Source of the DNA: Liolophura sinensis
Lineage: Eukaryota; Mollusca; Polyplacophora; Chitonida; Chitonidae
Reading direction: 5' to 3'
Assembly: GCF_032854445.1 (NCBI RefSeq)
Contig: NC_088301.1
Span: 868,001-932,000, forward strand
DNA: 64,000 bases
Numbering within the stretch: position 1 is the first letter of the stretch; each line of letters begins with the position of its first letter. The position numbers and the translations under genes were made by a program. Below, in pieces: positions 59,746 through 64,000 of the stretch. The notes beneath the pieces are model-generated. The model was given only the letters and a program-made list of their open reading frames with translations, was not told the DNA's origin and searched no databases.

Positions 59746-59984
59746 CAACGTCATGTGAACGTTTGAGTCGCAAGGCCACCGGGCACTGGTGGTCATCCGC
59801 CGTATGTGTGAGAACCAGGATTTACGAACACATCAAGACAATTAAGTGATGCATTTTAATTTATATGATAAACATGAGTTTGTATTGTAGACATTTTGTG
59901 ACAACCGGTTGAGGGTGGCCATTACAACTAGATATTAAGTTCCTGAAACAATTATCATAGCGTGCTATGTGCATGTTTTGTGCA

Positions 59985-61155
59985 CATTATGGTCAGGAAT
60001 ATTTTGTTTACACAAAGGTGGTCAGGAATATTTTGTTTACACAAAGGCGGTCAGGAATATTTTGTTTACATCATAGCAGTCAGGAATATTTTTTTTACAC
60101 TAAGGCGGTCAAGAAAATTTTTTTTTTACACAAAGGCGGTCAGGAATATTTTGTTTACACAAAGGCGGTCAAGAATATTTTGTTTACACTAAGGCGGTCA
60201 GAAATATTTTGTTTACACAAAGGCGGTTAGGATATTTTGTTTACACAAAGGCGGTTAGGATATTTTGTTTACACAAAGACGGTCAGGAATATTTTGTTTA
60301 CACTAAGGCGGTCAGGAATATTTTGTTTACACTAAGGCGGTCAGAAATACTTTGTTTACACTAAGGCGGTCAGGAATATTTTGTTTACACCATAGCAGTC
60401 ACGAATATTTTTTTACACTAAGGCGGTCAAGAAAATTTTTTTTTACACAAAGGCGGTCAGGAATATTTTGTTTACACTAAGGCGGTCAGGAATATTTTGT
60501 TTACACTAAGGCGGTCAGGAATATTTTGCTTACACAAAGGCGGTCAGGAATATTTTGTTTACACTAAGGCGGTCAGAAATACTTTGTTTACACTAAGGCG
60601 GTCAGGAATATTTTGTTTACACCATAGCAGTCACGAATATTTTTTTACACTAAGGCGGTCAAGAAAATTTTTTTTACACAAAGGCGGTCAGGAATATTTT
60701 GTTTACACTAAGGCGGTCAGGAATATTTTGTTTACACTAAGGCGGTCAGAAATATTTTGTTTACACTAAGGCGGTCAGGCATATTTTGTTTACACAAAGA
60801 CGGTCAGGAATATTTTGTTTACACAAAAACGGTCAGGAATATTTTGTTTACACTAAGGCGGTCAGGAATATTTTGTTTACACTAAGGCGGTCAGGAATAT
60901 TTTGTTTACACTAAGGCGGTCAGGCATATTTTGTTTACACTAAGGCGGTCAGGCATATTTTGTTTACACAAAGGCGGTCAGGAATACTTTGTTTACACAA
61001 AAACGGTCAGGAATATTTTGTTTACACAAAGGCGGTCAGGAATATTTTGTTTACACAAAGGTGGTCAGGAATATTTTGTTTACACTAAGGCGGTCAAGAA
61101 AATTTTTTTTTACACAAAAACGGTCAGGAATATTTTGTTTACACTAAGGCGGTAA
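59985..61155. repeat. 29-bp minisatellite, about 40 copies, with 232-bp higher-order repeat
   Basis: The unit is GGCGGTCAGGAATATTTTGT plus TTACACTAA or TTACACAAA. A distinctive variant unit (CATAGCAGTCACG) recurs at 60391 and 60623, 232 bp (8 units) apart. A related variant lies 11 units earlier, at 60072. Neighbouring variant units recur in the same order. Confidence 0.96.
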
Positions 61156-63208
61156 GGCCTTTGGGTTCAGAAATTCTAGTCTGGAGAACAACATCGCCCT
61201 TCGCTATAGGCATAGTATATACAGGACACCTGACACATCCCATGACGCAAAGCCACATGCCGACAAATTACCGAGACATCGGTTGACACGAGAGTGACGC
61301 TTAAGTCAATGAGCCAGTGGTTTTTCCTGTTTGTTTCAATGTTGTGTGCTGATCTGAATCACTCGGAAGTCCGTAACTAACGAACAGAAAATTCAAGGCA
61401 TTGAAGCAGCTGATAAATGCATCTCTTTGTGTCCTGTTCTCGTAAAGCACATGACATCTGGACTTGTTTTTGTTGGATTGATGACGTATTTAAATATGTT
61501 GTCGGTATCAAGGTCAAGCATTGTATTTAAAGAGCCACCAATGAATACGTCGCCTATGATCGTCAACTCACCTGTATCCGGTTCTGCCGGAAAATGCCTG
61601 GATCAGGAGAGTCGGCGCGAGCGGTTCCGAATCGCTTTCGAGTGCCTCGCTCTAATATAATTTCGCCACACCCACAGTACATTCTCACAACACGCTGTGG
61701 TCGGACGAAACGGAAGTATCAGTGTTTAGGGACATAGTATAGAGGTCTTAAGTTGATTTCTCGAAGGTGGTATTTTCATTAATATAATATTTGCCACAAG
61801 TGCGTATAGAACATATATATATATATATATACTTGATTCGGAATAACCAAGTTCTTTGCCTGGATGTGCCAGTTGTTTGTAAGTACACATCTAGCTATTT
61901 CTTTGGGTTCTATATATGAGCGTGGCAGGAGACGGGAAGAAGGGGGTGGGCGACAGCTCCAACTAATACAAACAACGAACACCATACCGAGCTTATAATG
62001 ATTTACATCCTGGGATAAAATGTTTGACTTTTTTCTCAGTTGTGAAGTTCTTTTTTCGTGTTGCTCATCAGAATTATAATGTTTTCGTTCTTTCATTTGC
62101 ATGACATACCCAATTAAGTATGAACTGAGGCAAACCTTTCCTGGTTAACATAAAAAAAAACTCACCAAGAACAAGGCTGCCAACAAGACGTTCTATTTAT
62201 TAACTGCTGTGACGTTTGGCATTATTTGACAATGTTTGGCCTCCTAGCGGTTTGCCTGGCTGTGACTATAAGTTGCCCATGGTTTGAAAATATCTGGACT
62301 ATAGATAGTGTTACCGTATAAGCATCACGTTCCACATCATATGATTATTATATTGTGTTTGCTGATGTTTGAAATATTTTTATAATGTTTCAGGAGGCTT
62401 TGACTATAGTTATGATTAACATAACATCAATAGTTAAGTAATAGCTATTAATAGTTTGTGAACGTTTGCAAATACAGTTATAATTAACCGGTGCTCGACA
62501 GTTCTCATGATAGGTTCGGAAATATGTAAACTATAGTTACTCATGATTCACGTTGAAGGTTTACGTGTAGCAATACGTCAGAGAATGTCATAATTCAGTT
62601 TAGATTAAAAAGTGTTTAATTAAGTATGGAAATGCTTTAATCGCAATATGATTAATATAATGCTAAGACTGAAAGTTCTCCGCTATAGAGTTCGGAAACG
62701 TTTGACGATAAAATAATGGTTATATATGCCTTACCATATCGTTAAGTTTACATTTCTACATTATGTTCATTTTGCACGTGAGTAATTATAAATATACTAA
62801 CTAATGTATTTTAATAAATGTAGAATTCAGATGGATTACCATCTAGATCTACTCCTAAATGTTAAAGTACAGTTAAGCACAATAAAAGTTTTAAAATACT
62901 GAGCTATGTTGTTGCATGGGGATGGCAAACATACTCATGCTCACAAAACCTTTGTGAATATTATCTTGAAACAGAGTTAGTCACTAGCCGTGGATATACT
63001 TTACTTCCCTCCTGTTCTTCATAGGGAAGTTTATTTTATGAGTTTTCAAGGAAAGATACGCCTACTGAATACAAATATCGCCATATATCGTCTGTTTCAC
63101 ATCAGGAATTTATATGACTCAGTTCTTTCTTTGAAACTTCCTGAATGAAATTCCGGGATTTTCAAGTTTATTCTTTATTCCTCATTATCTCAAAATTCCT
63201 TTTCTCAG
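61156..63208. other. Upstream intron or flank of the bHLH gene; no feature recognised
   Basis: AT-rich unique sequence with a short (AT)n at about 61817-61832. It ends in a pyrimidine-rich tract and TTTTCTCAG at 63200-63208, the acceptor of the bHLH exon. Any earlier exon of that gene cannot be identified here. Confidence 0.45.
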
Positions 63209-63234
63209 GTTTGTCTGACAAAGGTGTTTCGAGG

Positions 63235-64000
63235 ATGACCGCTGTGACGGATACACAGATGGAAAGACTGCCGCTTAAGTTGGAATCCAGATGTAGTGAG
63301 GAGAGTTATGAAGATGATGTGTTTCTGTCGAAACGCTCCATGGATGAACTTGCCGAAGGGTCGGACGACGACACACCAATTAGACCTATTGCTTTCCCCA
63401 AGCATGGAATGTTTTCAGATCTGACCGATAGGTCTTACGTCAGCGACACAGAAAGCGTAGATGGCGACGATTTATGCGATAACGTATTCATCGACACGCA
63501 CACTGATGACGTCAGCTTACGCCATCAAGGTTACATCTGTCTCCAATCGACGTCAACATCACCGTCGCCACCGTCGTCGGCGTTTACGCTAGGAAGCACG
63601 TCATCTTACAACATGAATGTTATCAGTTTAACAAGAACATCAGCCGACAGCCAGAGCTCTCCTCTGGACCTGAGGCGTAAACAACTTCATCGTTCCCATG
63701 GCGAAGAAGTGATTGTCACTCACGGAAACCCTCTAAAAAAAGTGGCGCGGAGAATGTTCACAAATTGTCGCGAAAGATGGCGTCAACAAAATGTAAATGG
63801 TGCGTTTGCTGAGCTGCGGAAACTTGTTCCAACACATCCACCGGACAAGAAACTGAGCAAGAACGAAATCCTCAGACTGGCAATAAAATATATAAATTTG
63901 CTGTCGAACGTCGTAGACTTCCAGAAAAAGACATCTGGGTGTCTGTCAGAGGAAGAAGCCATGGACATGGGAGAGAGGTATCCACGCCCTGCATCTCACC
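63235..64000 (+). CDS. TAL1: TAL/SCL/LYL-family bHLH transcription factor, 3'-incomplete
   Basis: Open frame of 255 codons that runs off the window, so the 3' end is missing. Residues 170-229 hold a TAL-type bHLH: basic region [19 protein letters not shown], helix 1 [11 protein letters not shown], loop [11 protein letters not shown], helix 2 [13 protein letters not shown]. In animals the TAL1/LYL1/TAL2 proteins pair with E-proteins, bind E-boxes and specify blood, endothelial and neural cells. The 170 residues before the bHLH are acidic, then serine-rich, without a known domain. Cys178 stands where vertebrate members have Ser in FTNSRERW. A good acceptor ends at 63208, and the frame is open from 63209 through the ATG at 63235. 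The ATG may therefore be the start, after a non-coding exon, or an internal Met continuing an upstream coding exon. Family is certain; the choice among TAL1, TAL2 and LYL1 orthologues cannot be settled, since invertebrates usually have one such gene. Confidence 0.9.
   Translation, partial: MTAVTDTQMERLPLKLESRCSEESYEDDVFLSKRSMDELAEGSDDDTPIRPIAFPKHGMFSDLTDRSYVSDTESVDGDDLCDNVFIDTHTDDVSLRHQGYICLQSTSTSPSPPSSAFTLGSTSSYNMNVISLTRTSADSQSSPLDLRRKQLHRSHGEEVIVTHGNPLKKVARRMFTNCRERWRQQNVNGAFAELRKLVPTHPPDKKLSKNEILRLAIKYINLLSNVVDFQKKTSGCLSEEEAMDMGERYPRPASH

Overview
This window is animal nuclear DNA. It has spliced genes with consensus GT/AG junctions, tRNA-derived SINEs, a decayed Tc1-like transposon, MITE-like elements and about twenty unrelated minisatellite families. 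Two dispersed repeats suggest a lophotrochozoan such as a mollusc or brachiopod. One is a SINE whose tail reads ACTCACTCA. The other ends in GTAAAACACCAATCAAATAAATAAA. The species assignment is an inference from repeat style and is not proven.

Layout. From 1 to 8.6 kb there is no host gene. It holds a 14-bp minisatellite, a broken Tc1-like element bounded by TA duplications (883-2351), an assembly gap of 200 N (4479-4678), a SINE and a 25-bp minisatellite. From 8628 to 10953 (+) lies a complete three-exon ALG2 gene, an ER mannosyltransferase of N-glycan precursor synthesis. Tail to tail with it, from 27415 down to 11844 (-), lies a complete WDR70 gene of 16 coding exons, with a probable upstream non-coding exon near 28.8 kb. 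From about 29 to 63.2 kb no gene can be supported. This desert is filled with minisatellites, two SINEs inside one of the arrays, and palindromic MITE-like elements. At 63235-64000 (+), running off the window, is a bHLH exon of the TAL/SCL/LYL family.

Most notable is the behaviour of repeats inside WDR70. An 84-bp satellite at 14.5-15.6 kb is made of the 3' end of WDR70 exon 12 plus its splice donor, copied 11 times into the following intron at exactly 84-bp spacing. It therefore lays out a row of decoy 5' splice sites. Two other arrays in the same gene (53-bp at exon 11, 14-bp at exon 6) begin within about 25 bp or less of a 3' splice site, and dispersed-repeat tails abut two further splice junctions. 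In the desert, a 28-bp array carries a SINE with its target duplication that appears twice with the same flanks, so array turnover seems to have copied a retrotransposon.

The three genes have no evident functional link. ALG2 and WDR70 are convergent, with 890 bp between their stop codons. The TAL-type gene stands alone next to a long repeat-rich region that may hold its regulatory DNA, but nothing in the sequence proves this.
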